This document shows, one piece after another, positions 16,184 to 24,138 of a DNA stretch of 64,000 nucleotides (position 1 is its first letter; every line of letters begins with the position of its first letter). Position numbers and translations under genes: made by a program. The stretch is from the NCBI RefSeq assembly GCF_019976975.1, contig NZ_AP024630.1:2852001-2916000 (forward strand), read 5' to 3'. The DNA is from Arthrobacter sp. NtRootA1. Lineage in GTDB: Bacteria > Actinomycetota > Actinomycetes > Actinomycetales > Micrococcaceae. The notes beneath the pieces were generated by a model that saw only the letters and a program-made list of their open reading frames with translations, had not been told where the DNA came from and did not search any database.

Positions 16184-17077
16184 ATGACTTCGAACTTGGC
16201 TGCGGTCAGCTATGGCGTGAATTTGTCCCCCGAATCGCTTGATAACGTGCGCAAAGTGCTGGCTGATGCCGGTGCCGCAGTGTCATCGGAATCACAGTCC
16301 GGGGACGACCGCTTTGGTGTTCACACGGCTGGTCTCGCCGTTGAAGCAGTCACGCCCGAAGCCCTGGCGGCGGTTCGACGGCGGGTGGCTGAGGCCGCGG
16401 ATGCCGGAGTAGATACTGCGATCGTTCCGGAGGCCCTTCGACAGGCTCCAAGGAAGCTGCTCATCATGGATGTGGATTCCACGCTGATCCAACAGGAAGT
16501 CATTGAGTTGCTTGCCGCTTATGCAGGCAAGCGCGACGAAGTTGCAGCTGTTACCGAAGCAGCCATGCGTGGGGAACTGGATTTCACACAGAGCCTCTAC
16601 GCCCGCGTTGAGGTCCTCGCAGGGCTCCCGGCCGCCGTCGTCGATTCTGTACGGGCTGAAGTGCGACTCAGCCTTGGCGCAGCAGAACTGGTGGCCGCAT
16701 TCAAGGAAGCTGGCCACGTGGTGGCTGTAGTTTCCGGTGGCTTTAACCAGATCCTTGGGCCCATTGCTGAAGAACTCGGCCTGGATTACTGGATCGCCAA
16801 CGAGCTGGAAATCGTCGATGGCGCTTTGACAGGCAGGGTGCTGGGCGACGTCATTGACCGAGCAGCGAAAGAGAAGTACCTGCGTAAATGGGCAGCTGCC
16901 GAGGGGATCGATCTTCAGCACACCATCGCGGTGGGCGACGGCGCCAACGACCTCGACATGCTGGGAGCGGCCGGAATTGGCGTTGCCTTTAACGCCAAAC
17001 CGGCCGTCCGTGCAGTGGCAGACGCCGTCGTCAACATGCCGTACCTTGATGCCGTGCGGCACATCGCCAACGTCTGA
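16184..17077 (+). CDS. serB: Phosphoserine phosphatase SerB
   Basis: About 297 residues from the ATG at 16184, which follows AGGATTGAGG; an ATG at 16163 is alternative. The HAD catalytic core is MDVDSTLIQQEVIELLA, with the aspartyl nucleophile and the general acid two residues later. Motif II is VVSGGF and motif IV is VGDGANDLDML. It hydrolyses O-phosphoserine to serine, the last step of serine synthesis. The first 90 residues form an ACT-like regulatory region as in other actinobacterial SerB proteins. It converges on the pilin gene with an 11-bp gap and no visible hairpin. Confidence 0.94.
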   Translation: MTSNLAAVSYGVNLSPESLDNVRKVLADAGAAVSSESQSGDDRFGVHTAGLAVEAVTPEALAAVRRRVAEAADAGVDTAIVPEALRQAPRKLLIMDVDSTLIQQEVIELLAAYAGKRDEVAAVTEAAMRGELDFTQSLYARVEVLAGLPAAVVDSVRAEVRLSLGAAELVAAFKEAGHVVAVVSGGFNQILGPIAEELGLDYWIANELEIVDGALTGRVLGDVIDRAAKEKYLRKWAAAEGIDLQHTIAVGDGANDLDMLGAAGIGVAFNAKPAVRAVADAVVNMPYLDAVRHIANV

Positions 17078-17088
17078 ACCCCAGGTGT

Positions 17089-18618
17089 CTAGCTGTTGTT
17101 ACCTGCCCTGCGGTTACGGACGAACAGCAGGCCCGCACCAATGACCAGGAGAGCGCCGGCTGCGTAAAGCAGGGCCGATCCTACCCCACCGGTCAGCGGC
17201 AGCTCGAACCCGGCGTTGGAAGGCATGTTCTTCACGCTCAGGTCAATGCCGACGGCTGTGGTCGAGGAGTTGATCAGGAAAGACAAGGGTTCGGCAAGCA
17301 GTTCGTAGCCTGCCGGTGCTGCGGTCTCCACCAGATAGTAGGTGCGGTAGTCGGTGTCCCCAGGGGCAACGGCTGCACCGTTGGCCCAATCCGAGTAGCG
17401 CAGGCCTGAAATGGTCAAGGTTCCATCGTCGGCAACGGTGAAGACACTTTGGCCGTCAATATCCACGGGGTTGATGCCTGCCTTGGCATCAGCCTCATTG
17501 GTGTAGACGGAGAAAGAAGCGCCGGCCAGGCCGGCTGCATTCTCGTCCACCTTCTGCAACGTCATGCCGCCCCATTTGGTAACGACAGGCGGCGTTACTA
17601 CCGGCCCTCCGGGTTGACCGGGGGTGATGTTGAAGCTCGCAGCATTCGGGTAGGCAAGTGCGACGTTTTCAATCTCGCCTATGGTGTTGACCTTGGTGCT
17701 CACAACGATCTGCACACGGGTTCCGCTGCTGGAGGCCAGGAAGGCGCGGCCGGCGTCGGTGAAGACCACCGAGACGGTGTTGGTTGTGGCATCGAAGCCC
17801 ACAACGTACTCGGTACCTTCAATAAGTTCAGTACCGTCTTCCAGCATGACGGTGGCACCGACGTAGGTCAGTTTGGTGTCGAGCTGATCCACAACCTTGT
17901 AACCGTCGATCACGGCCTCGTTCGGGATATCAGCGGTGATCGTCCAATCGATCTGGTCGCCGAGCTTGACGTCGGGAGCATCAGTGACGATCTTCTCCGC
18001 ACCGGAAACAGAGTTCTTCGGGTACACGTCGACGTCGTAGATCCAGTTGTCCTGGTTATCCGGATCGGTTATCGGCACCGAGACAAGAAACGGAGCCGAA
18101 GGGGTGACACCGGCAGGATAGCTGGTCTCGGTCACCAGATACAGGCCTGTGGGCAGGTTGGCGAAGATGGCAGTACCGTCGGCAGCGGTGACCTGGGCCT
18201 GGCTGGCACCCAGGCTGTATCCAGCGGCAGTAATGGAACCGGACGGGTCAGACGACGCAAACACATAGCTAAGGTTGTGTGCCGCGTCCCAGCCGGCATT
18301 GGTGGATAGATCAATGGTATTGACCTGCTGGATGGTGAACTCAATACCAGGCAAGGGCGTCAGGTTGGTGGTGTCAGGAACGGCGCGGGAAAAGTTGTTC
18401 CCGCCGCCGTTGTTGTGGCCACCGCCGCCGTTGTTCCCGCTGCCACCGCCGCCGATATTGGGCTTCTCGAACTTGTGAACGGTGATGGAACCGGTTTGGT
18501 CACTGTTGATCACCGGCGCTGCGGATGCCGGCGCGACGGAGAGGGACACAGCCAGCACCGCCCCCACCAAGGTGGCTGCGGCCGCTCGCCAATGTCGTGA
18601 GGCGCGTTGATTGGTCAC
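17089..18618 (-). CDS. LPXTG-anchored SpaA/FimA-type pilin subunit
   Basis: 509 residues from the GTG at 18618, which has AAGGGGAA before it; the longer frame to 18699 would put the signal peptide 30 residues inside. Order: signal peptide with AxA cut near residue 33, a Gly/Asn-rich stretch (54-76), Ig-like pilin domains, the pilin motif YPKN (199-202, Lys201 for sortase-C linkage), a fimbrial D2-type isopeptide domain, a C-terminal Cna-B/SpaA domain with E-box YLVETAAPAGY (428-438), sorting motif LPLTG (473-477), membrane helix, and basic tail. These are hallmarks of a covalently polymerised pilus shaft. No sortase or tip/base subunit lies within the window. Confidence 0.9.
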   Translation of the reverse strand: MTNQRASRHWRAAAATLVGAVLAVSLSVAPASAAPVINSDQTGSITVHKFEKPNIGGGGSGNNGGGGHNNGGGNNFSRAVPDTTNLTPLPGIEFTIQQVNTIDLSTNAGWDAAHNLSYVFASSDPSGSITAAGYSLGASQAQVTAADGTAIFANLPTGLYLVTETSYPAGVTPSAPFLVSVPITDPDNQDNWIYDVDVYPKNSVSGAEKIVTDAPDVKLGDQIDWTITADIPNEAVIDGYKVVDQLDTKLTYVGATVMLEDGTELIEGTEYVVGFDATTNTVSVVFTDAGRAFLASSSGTRVQIVVSTKVNTIGEIENVALAYPNAASFNITPGQPGGPVVTPPVVTKWGGMTLQKVDENAAGLAGASFSVYTNEADAKAGINPVDIDGQSVFTVADDGTLTISGLRYSDWANGAAVAPGDTDYRTYYLVETAAPAGYELLAEPLSFLINSSTTAVGIDLSVKNMPSNAGFELPLTGGVGSALLYAAGALLVIGAGLLFVRNRRAGNNS

Positions 18619-18811
18619 ACTTTTCCCCTTCGATTGATGGTGCCCTGGACACGTGGCCGAGGGCCTCCACCATCCGAGTAGCGCCCGCACAGTCTTCATG
18701 ACGCGGATTCCACAACCTTTTCAGCGAAACGATTGGCGCTCTCAGGACACTCATCAGATGTGACGCTTGCCAGTTGGCGCACGTCGCCTTGCCCATACCG
18801 AAGGAGATGCG

Positions 18812-19246
18812 TTGCTGGAGCATGAAATCCTTTGCAGATCTGTTGTTTCAGCTGACCCGGACGGGGTGCTGAGGAAGCACTTCACCTTGTGGTGTGCGCG
18901 GTTCAAGATCTTTCCAACAGAATCCGGCTTCGCCACCGAAACCGGCCATGTTGTGTACCCGGCTCACGGAGTTATCGAAGCAGATGGAACTGTGTGGTTG
19001 TCTACCCTTGCATCCTTTGATCAATCCGGGATCCGTGGGCACGTGGAGAACCACCCGGGTTTCCGGGACATGCTCGCACACGCGTCCAAAACGCCTGACA
19101 GGGCTCCTGACGGGATAGCCCTTTTGATTGGGCGTATCCCGTATCAAGTGATCTTCCAAAATACGACCGAGGCCGGAGCGGACCATATTATCAACGTTGC
19201 CTTCATTAATCGAAAGTCGCTGTACAGAAACGATTCAGAGGCTTAG
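18812..19246 (+). CDS. Hypothetical protein of unknown family
   Basis: 144 residues if it begins at the TTG at 18812, chosen because GAAGGAG lies five bases upstream; the frame is open from a TTG at 18767. It has no signal peptide or membrane segment. Visible traits: an N-terminal EHEILCRSVV helix, a central aromatic section (FTLWCARFKIFPTE), the phrase HVVYPAHGVIEADGTVWLSTLASF like a small sensor-type beta fold, and a C-terminal strand-rich end. I do not recognise it. It lies 193 bp upstream of, and divergent from, the pilin gene, and 345 bp before the roadblock-like gene on the same strand. Confidence 0.6.
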   Translation: MLEHEILCRSVVSADPDGVLRKHFTLWCARFKIFPTESGFATETGHVVYPAHGVIEADGTVWLSTLASFDQSGIRGHVENHPGFRDMLAHASKTPDRAPDGIALLIGRIPYQVIFQNTTEAGADHIINVAFINRKSLYRNDSEA

Positions 19247-19590
19247 GGTCACAATTCGTGACGCCAACTCGGGAATAATTTATGCGATTGTCATTGACTG
19301 TTTCGCTTCTTGAGACGGAGCATTCCTGCGGCTTTTTAATGTGTAAAGTTGGGAACTCCAAGACAGAGCCGTGATGCGTTAGGCAGCCCGGGGTCAAGAA
19401 AAAGCAGGGGCAGAAAGTGAATCGTTCGCGGCACGCACGAAGATGGTGGAAACGTCAGAAAAAGTATTTATCTACTGAAGTGCTCGCCAATGAGGATGAG
19501 TCATTTCGTAATGTGCCGGTGCACCTGGAAGCCCGGGCGGTCTACTTCACACATATCGGTGATGATGAGAAAGAAAAGGAAGAACAAATT
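19247..19590 (+). other. Leader region of roadblock-like gene
   Basis: 344 bp without a clear gene. From 19417 (a GTG preceded by AGGGG) the frame of the next gene is already open, adding 58 very basic then acidic residues; this could be a true N-terminal extension or an untranslated leader. A weak TTGAGA...TTTAAT promoter-like pair with a 19-bp spacer lies near 19310-19340. Composition is less GC-rich than the flanks. Confidence 0.35.
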
Positions 19591-19959
19591 ATGAGCACGC
19601 TTGACGAATCCATAAAGCAGTTGCTGTCTATCGAGGGCGCAACAGGCGCGGCCGTCGTGGACTATTCCAGCGGAATGGCTTTAGCCCAAGGTGGAAACCC
19701 TGGCTTTGACCTGGGCGTGGCAGCTGCCGGCAACTCCAATGTTGTCAGTGCAAAACTCCGCACCATGGCGGACCTCCACGTGGACAGCGATATCGAAGAT
19801 ATCCTCATCACTCTCGGCTCGCAGTACCACCTGATTAACGTCCTGAACTCGGGCGGTTCCAAGGGCCTGTTTGTCTACTTGGTGCTGGACCGAACGTACG
19901 CAAACCTTGCACTGGCGCGCCACAAGCTCAGTAACCTCGCCAAGGGAATTACCATCTGA
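19591..19959 (+). CDS. Roadblock/LC7-like domain protein
   Basis: 122 residues from the ATG at 19591, with AAAGGAAGAA upstream. The order helix (LDESIKQLLSIEGA), strand (TGAAVVDYSSGMALAQ), helix (NSNVVSAKLRTMADL), strands (IEDILITLGSQYHLINVLN, GLFVYLVLDR) and final helix (ANLALARHKLSNLA) is the roadblock/LC7 profilin-like fold. In bacteria these proteins (MglB, conservon CvnB) regulate small Ras-like GTPases. No GTPase is encoded nearby, so it stands alone. It converges on the degenerate ABC ATPase gene. The family call rests on pattern, not on a search. Confidence 0.65.
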   Translation: MSTLDESIKQLLSIEGATGAAVVDYSSGMALAQGGNPGFDLGVAAAGNSNVVSAKLRTMADLHVDSDIEDILITLGSQYHLINVLNSGGSKGLFVYLVLDRTYANLALARHKLSNLAKGITI

Positions 19960-19976
19960 TCTTCACTGGAAGAGTA

Positions 19977-20010
19977 AAAGGGGCGGCCGCGCATTCGCGG
20001 GCGCCCCTTT
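19977..20010. terminator. Hairpin terminator after roadblock-like gene
   Basis: Outer stem AAAGGGGC with GCCCCTTT (19977-19984, 20003-20010) and an inner GC stem closing on CATT. The A-rich start and T-rich end suit termination on both strands between the convergent genes. Confidence 0.75.
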
Positions 20011-20013
20011 CGG

Positions 20014-20088
20014 TTTCACGTCAGGAAGGGAACAGTCGTTTTACGTCAGGAAGGGCACAGTCGTTTCACGTCAAGAGGGCACAGTGCC
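20014..20088. repeat. Three tandem 25-bp repeats
   Basis: Units 20014-20038, 20039-20063 and 20064-20088 share the core ACGTCAGGAAGGGCACAGTCG with one to four differences. The array starts 3 bp after the terminator and ends 1 bp before the stop codon of the convergent ABC gene. Function unknown. Confidence 0.85.
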
Positions 20089-20089
20089 G

Positions 20090-21592
20090 TCAACTCTTCA
20101 CCCGGCGTGCTTCCCCACTGCCCGAGGTGAACTTCTCGCCCAGCATATGGTGCACCAGGGCGTCTTCGTTGGTATTGGCATTTGCCTCGATGGCCACCAT
20201 TTCGCCGTTGCGCATCACACCAATCCGATGGCACCAACTGACCAGTTCCGATAAATCCGACGACAAGAGGATGATTGCAACCCCCGTCCGGCTGAGCTCC
20301 TGGAGCATCCTGTACACCGTCTCTTTGGCCCCAACATCTATGCCGCGGCTGGGGTGGCTAAGAATCAACACATCGCAATCACTGGTCATCCATTTGGCAA
20401 GCTGCACCTTCTGCCGATCGCCACCGGAAAGAGTAGTGATGGCGCCATGAATGTTTGTCGTGTTGATGCGCATACGGCGAACCAGCTCGATCACGCCACG
20501 AAGCTGTGTGATCTCATCCTGTAAATTCGCCCCGGAAGTATCGTCGCTGCGCTGAAGGCCTTCAACGATTCCGCTTGCCGATTCCAGGGTGTCTGCGGTG
20601 TCTGACAAGTAGCCGATCTTCAAACGCAGTGCATCCTGCAGCCCCCGGATCTCTACGGGCTTTCCTTGTATGAAAATCCGGCCCGAGGTACTCGGGTGAA
20701 TACCTACCAGCGCTTCAATCAATTGATAAATGCCTGAGCGATGCGTTCCGGCCAAACCGAAAATCTCACCCTTGGATACGCTGAAGGAAATATCTCGGAT
20801 ACTGTCTTCCACAGTGAGCTCCACCACCCGCATAGCCTCATCTCCGGGTGCCGGATCAGTGGGCCTGGAGTTGTTAGCCAACTTGTGCTGGAGCAAGAGG
20901 AAGGCGAGCTCGTCGACGTCGGTCCGGCTGGCTTCCAGCATTTTGTGGACCTTGCCATCGCGCATGACGGCGATACGGTGCGCTATGGACCGGACTTCAT
21001 CGAGTCGGTGGGTGATGTAGATGATCGCACGCCCCTGCCCGACCAGCATCCTCAGGACTCGATGCAGGACGGCGACGTCATGATCCGGTAGCGACGCGGC
21101 AACCTCGTCCATGATCACGAGTTGGGCTTCTTCGGCAACCATTCTCAGAACTTCCACAAGGGTCTGCTCGGCACGAATCAGAGTGCCCACTTTTACGTCG
21201 GGATCCAAGGTGATTCCGACGTCCTGGATGAGTTTGATTGCTTGAACCCGGAGTTCATCATGGGATTTATCGGCTTGAAAAGTTTCCCGAAAAATTGCCT
21301 CGGCGACGGTCAGGTCAGAGTTGAGCCGGAAATTCTGCGGGATGAGGCCCACGCCGCAAGCTTGGGCTTCCTCCATCGAATCCGGTCCATATTTCTCGCC
21401 AGCCAGCATGAGTTGCCCGCTATCGTGCTTATGGGATCCGGACAGTACACCCATGAGAGTTGTTTTGCCGGCACCGTTGGTTCCGATTAATCCCAGGATC
21501 TCGCCGCGGTGGAGTGAAAGTTCAACGCCTTTGAGGATGCGCCTTTGATCGTAGGACGCGTGAATATCATCAGCATGCAGTAACAGGTCCAA
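20090..21592 (-). CDS. Orphan tandem-NBD ABC ATPase (RbsA/MglA type) with one degenerate site
   Basis: 500 residues with two RbsA-like nucleotide-binding domains. NBD1 keeps Walker A GTNGAGKTT (37-45), Q86, Walker B MDE (Glu163) and His195, but its signature is LIRAEQT instead of LSxGEQQ. NBD2 keeps LSGGDRQK (388-395), but its Walker A region reads GTHRSGIY and its Walker B acids are Ser412-His413 where Asp-Glu is usual. So the site made by NBD1 Walker motifs plus the NBD2 signature is intact, while the opposite site is lost on both faces. Family members energise sugar import with a permease and a binding protein; neither is encoded here. A transport role is therefore doubtful. Confidence 0.88.
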   Translation of the reverse strand: MDLLLHADDIHASYDQRRILKGVELSLHRGEILGLIGTNGAGKTTLMGVLSGSHKHDSGQLMLAGEKYGPDSMEEAQACGVGLIPQNFRLNSDLTVAEAIFRETFQADKSHDELRVQAIKLIQDVGITLDPDVKVGTLIRAEQTLVEVLRMVAEEAQLVIMDEVAASLPDHDVAVLHRVLRMLVGQGRAIIYITHRLDEVRSIAHRIAVMRDGKVHKMLEASRTDVDELAFLLLQHKLANNSRPTDPAPGDEAMRVVELTVEDSIRDISFSVSKGEIFGLAGTHRSGIYQLIEALVGIHPSTSGRIFIQGKPVEIRGLQDALRLKIGYLSDTADTLESASGIVEGLQRSDDTSGANLQDEITQLRGVIELVRRMRINTTNIHGAITTLSGGDRQKVQLAKWMTSDCDVLILSHPSRGIDVGAKETVYRMLQELSRTGVAIILLSSDLSELVSWCHRIGVMRNGEMVAIEANANTNEDALVHHMLGEKFTSGSGEARRVKS

Positions 21593-21830
21593 AGATGCTC
21601 CTAGTTCACAGTAGTGGGTTCGACCCTGGACACTGCCATAAAGTTCCTACCTTGGCCTAATACAGTTCGCTTACATTTAGGGACGACGACGCCTTGGAGA
21701 TTCAATCAGATTGACTCCGTGAATGCAAAAACTGGAACTTGAAACAACTGACCGCATTTCGTGTCGCGGAAAACTGAATAATTTATCAAATTGTCACCCC
21801 CACCTTTGCCTGGCATTTCAACGGTTAAAC

Positions 21831-21864
21831 AGTTGTGGCCCGGACGCGCGTCCGGGCCACAACT
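21831..21864 (-). terminator. Perfect 16-bp hairpin terminator after SDR gene
   Basis: Arms of 16 bases (AGTTGTGGCCCGGACG and its exact complement) on a 2-base loop, 16 bp below the SDR stop codon. It separates the SDR gene from the ABC ATPase gene. The 238 bp between it and that gene's start hold no gene. Confidence 0.85.
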
Positions 21865-21880
21865 AATCCTGCGAGGTTGC

Positions 21881-22633
21881 CTACTCGGCGGATTTGCCGA
21901 AGTAGTCTGCTCCGCCCACGTATTCGGTGTGGCCGGTTTCGACGTCGGCCGTCACCATCTTGGCGACCTCTGCCGCAAATTCTTCAACAGAATACAACTT
22001 GCCCGCTTCTGCACGGCGGGCCTCGATGGCGCCCGGGTTGGAGCGGTCAAGCAAGGTGGCCGTGACGGTGCCCTCGATCATGTCGCCGGAAACAACCACC
22101 AGCGAGATCCCTTTGTCAGCAAGGTTGGGCAGGAGTGCGCGCAATGCGTCCTCGCCGGCCCGCTTGCTCTTTGCCACGGGCTCGTATTCAGGCATGGTGG
22201 GAACGGTCTCCACGAAATGCGCCTGGTGGCTGGTCACGAAGACGACGCGCGAGCCTTCGCGCATGAGGGGAACAGCCGCATTGAGCATGTTGACCTGGGC
22301 GTCGCGGTTGAGCTTGAGGGCGTAACCCTCCTCCATTCCGGATTCCATGCCACCGGAAGCATTCAGTACCAGGACGTCCAGCGAACCGAACTGCTCCATG
22401 GCGGTGCTGGCAAGAGTGTGCACGCCTTCGTCGGTGGTGAGGTCTGCACCGACGGCCGCAGCGCGGCCGCCGGCTGCCTCGATTTCAGCAACTACCTTGT
22501 TGGCCCGCGGTGCCTTCTGACGGTAGTTGACGACGACGGCGGCGCCCTCACCCGCGAGGATCTTGGCGACTTCAGCACCGATGCCGCGGGAAGATCCCGT
22601 GACGATCGCGGTCTTGTTATCCAGCATTCCCAT
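21881..22633 (-). CDS. Short-chain dehydrogenase/reductase, atypical active site
   Basis: 250 residues. The Rossmann motif is TGSSRGIG (residues about 12-19), with LVLNASGG in place of NNAG. The active-site region reads VTSH (Ser) then PEYEPVAKSKRAG, where the only Tyr is followed by Lys at +5, not the canonical YxxxK spacing. It is therefore an SDR by fold, but catalysis may use a shifted Lys or be lost. The ATG at 22633 has AAAGGAG five bases upstream. It sits 125 bp after fabG on the same strand. The substrate is unknown. Confidence 0.85.
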   Translation of the reverse strand: MGMLDNKTAIVTGSSRGIGAEVAKILAGEGAAVVVNYRQKAPRANKVVAEIEAAGGRAAAVGADLTTDEGVHTLASTAMEQFGSLDVLVLNASGGMESGMEEGYALKLNRDAQVNMLNAAVPLMREGSRVVFVTSHQAHFVETVPTMPEYEPVAKSKRAGEDALRALLPNLADKGISLVVVSGDMIEGTVTATLLDRSNPGAIEARRAEAGKLYSVEEFAAEVAKMVTADVETGHTEYVGGADYFGKSAE

Positions 22634-22758
22634 TCGTGCTCCTTTTGTTCACTTCGTCTAAAAATATGCGGGTCCGGGTTCCATCATGCCAGTGGTGGGA
22701 ACGAACCCCTTTGTCGGGTGACGACAAAAACTGGCTGATAGCCTCAGTGCGTGCCGCT

Positions 22759-23484
22759 TTAGTGGCCCATCCCGAGACCGCCGTCAACGGGAATTACAGC
22801 GCCTGAAATGTAGGCGGCTTCATCGCTGGCTACCCAACGCACAACATTGGCTACCTCGGCAGCCTCGGCGAAACGACCTGCGGGCACGTTTGCCAGATAC
22901 GACTTCTGGGTTTCCTCGGGCAGTTCTGCCGTCATGTCCGTGTTGATGAATCCGGGAGCTACCACGTTGGCCGTGATCCCCCGGCTGCCCAGTTCGCGGG
23001 TCAGTGAGCGTGCGATGCCCACCATGCCCGCCTTCGATGCGGAGTAGTTGATCTGACCCGGAGCTCCATACAGGCCGGACACGGATGAGATGAGGACCAC
23101 GCGGCCCTTGCGGAGCCGGATCATGCCCTTGGAAGCACGCTTTATGACGCGGAACGCACCGGTGAGGTTTGTGTCCAGCACAGACGTGAAGTCGTCCTCG
23201 CTCATGCGCAGGAGCAGTGTGTCTTTAGTGATGCCCGCGTTGGCAACCAAAACCTCCACCGGGCCGTGCGCTTCCTCTACTGTCTTGAAAGCGGCATCAA
23301 TCGAGGCTTCGTCAGTGACGTCGGCTTTGACTCCCAGGATGCCCTCAGGCAGTTCTGTTTCGCTTCGATAGGTCACTGCCACCTTGTCACCGTTTGCGAG
23401 GAAGGACTCGGCAATGGCCAGGCCGATGCCCCTGTTGCCGCCGGTAATGAGGACGCTACGGCCGGTGGATACTGTTTCAGACAT
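22759..23484 (-). CDS. fabG: 3-oxoacyl-ACP reductase FabG-like SDR
   Basis: 242 residues from the ATG at 23484, preceded by GGAGCGAAAGT; the frame upstream to 23568 is not needed. Classical SDR features: TGGNRGIG, NAGI, Ser in ISSVSG, YSASK and the PGFINTDM loop, all as in FabG and actinobacterial FabG1/MabA. It reduces 3-oxoacyl-ACP with NADPH in fatty acid elongation. The next SDR gene lies just downstream. The DUF3099 gene starts divergently 153 bp away. Confidence 0.92.
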   Translation of the reverse strand: MSETVSTGRSVLITGGNRGIGLAIAESFLANGDKVAVTYRSETELPEGILGVKADVTDEASIDAAFKTVEEAHGPVEVLVANAGITKDTLLLRMSEDDFTSVLDTNLTGAFRVIKRASKGMIRLRKGRVVLISSVSGLYGAPGQINYSASKAGMVGIARSLTRELGSRGITANVVAPGFINTDMTAELPEETQKSYLANVPAGRFAEAAEVANVVRWVASDEAAYISGAVIPVDGGLGMGH

Positions 23485-23637
23485 ACTTTCGCTCCAGGTT
23501 CTGCGGCATGGGTGTGCTGCGGTGAAGAGGGGATTTCCTGCCTCGATCTTATCGGGCACCTGCTCCAACCCGCGGGTAACCGGCCTGTCCCGCGGTTTGG
23601 GCGCCTACCGCCTTGGTGAGAGAATTGAGAGAAGCCT

Positions 23638-24138
23638 TTGGAGCGTGATGATTCAGCTGTGACACGAGAAAACAGTCCCCTGCAGCAGGTGCCCGGGGAA
23701 CCGGACGCTTTCTCCGGCGACCCCGAAGTCCACAGCATCACCGATGCCGCAGCTGCCCACTCGGAGGACATGCGGGAGCGCATGATCAAGTACGCAGTGG
23801 CTATGGGTATTCGCATGGTCTGCATCATCCTGATCTTCGTGGTGGACGGCTGGTTGAAAATAATCGCCGTGGCGGGCGCAGTGTTCCTCCCTTGGATTGC
23901 CGTTGTCATAGCTAATGGCAGCGATAAGGCCGAGGACCACAGCGATTCCCTGCTGGACTACGTGGCATCAGCGGAAATCGAGGGCTCTTCGAACTCCACC
24001 GAAGACGAATCGACAGACAACGTCACGGTGCTGAAAGGCGAAGTGGTAGACGACGAGCCACCAGGTCAGGGAACAGAGCCTGACGAGACTCATACACCCA
24101 AGGCCGGCGATGCCGGCAACGAACGGGCGGCTTCATGA
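23638..24138 (+). CDS. DUF3099 membrane protein
   Basis: 166 residues if started at TTG 23638 (GAGAGAAG upstream); a GTG at 23659 is alternative. The core has two adjacent membrane helices (MVCIILIFVVDGWLKIIAVAGAVFLPWIAVVIAN, about residues 60-95), preceded by HSEDMRERMIKYAVAMGIR. That is the DUF3099 pattern seen across actinobacteria. The C-terminal 70 residues are acidic and probably disordered. Function unknown. Its last 4 bp overlap the next gene, which continues into SURF1, so a link to membrane or cytochrome oxidase assembly is possible but only by context. Confidence 0.85.
   Translation: MERDDSAVTRENSPLQQVPGEPDAFSGDPEVHSITDAAAAHSEDMRERMIKYAVAMGIRMVCIILIFVVDGWLKIIAVAGAVFLPWIAVVIANGSDKAEDHSDSLLDYVASAEIEGSSNSTEDESTDNVTVLKGEVVDDEPPGQGTEPDETHTPKAGDAGNERAAS

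Noticed and set aside
21608..21630. GGGTCGAACCC stem resembling a tRNA T-arm
   Set aside because: Lacks a T-loop of proper length and any matching acceptor, D or anticodon arms; it is only a short palindrome in the ABC gene leader.
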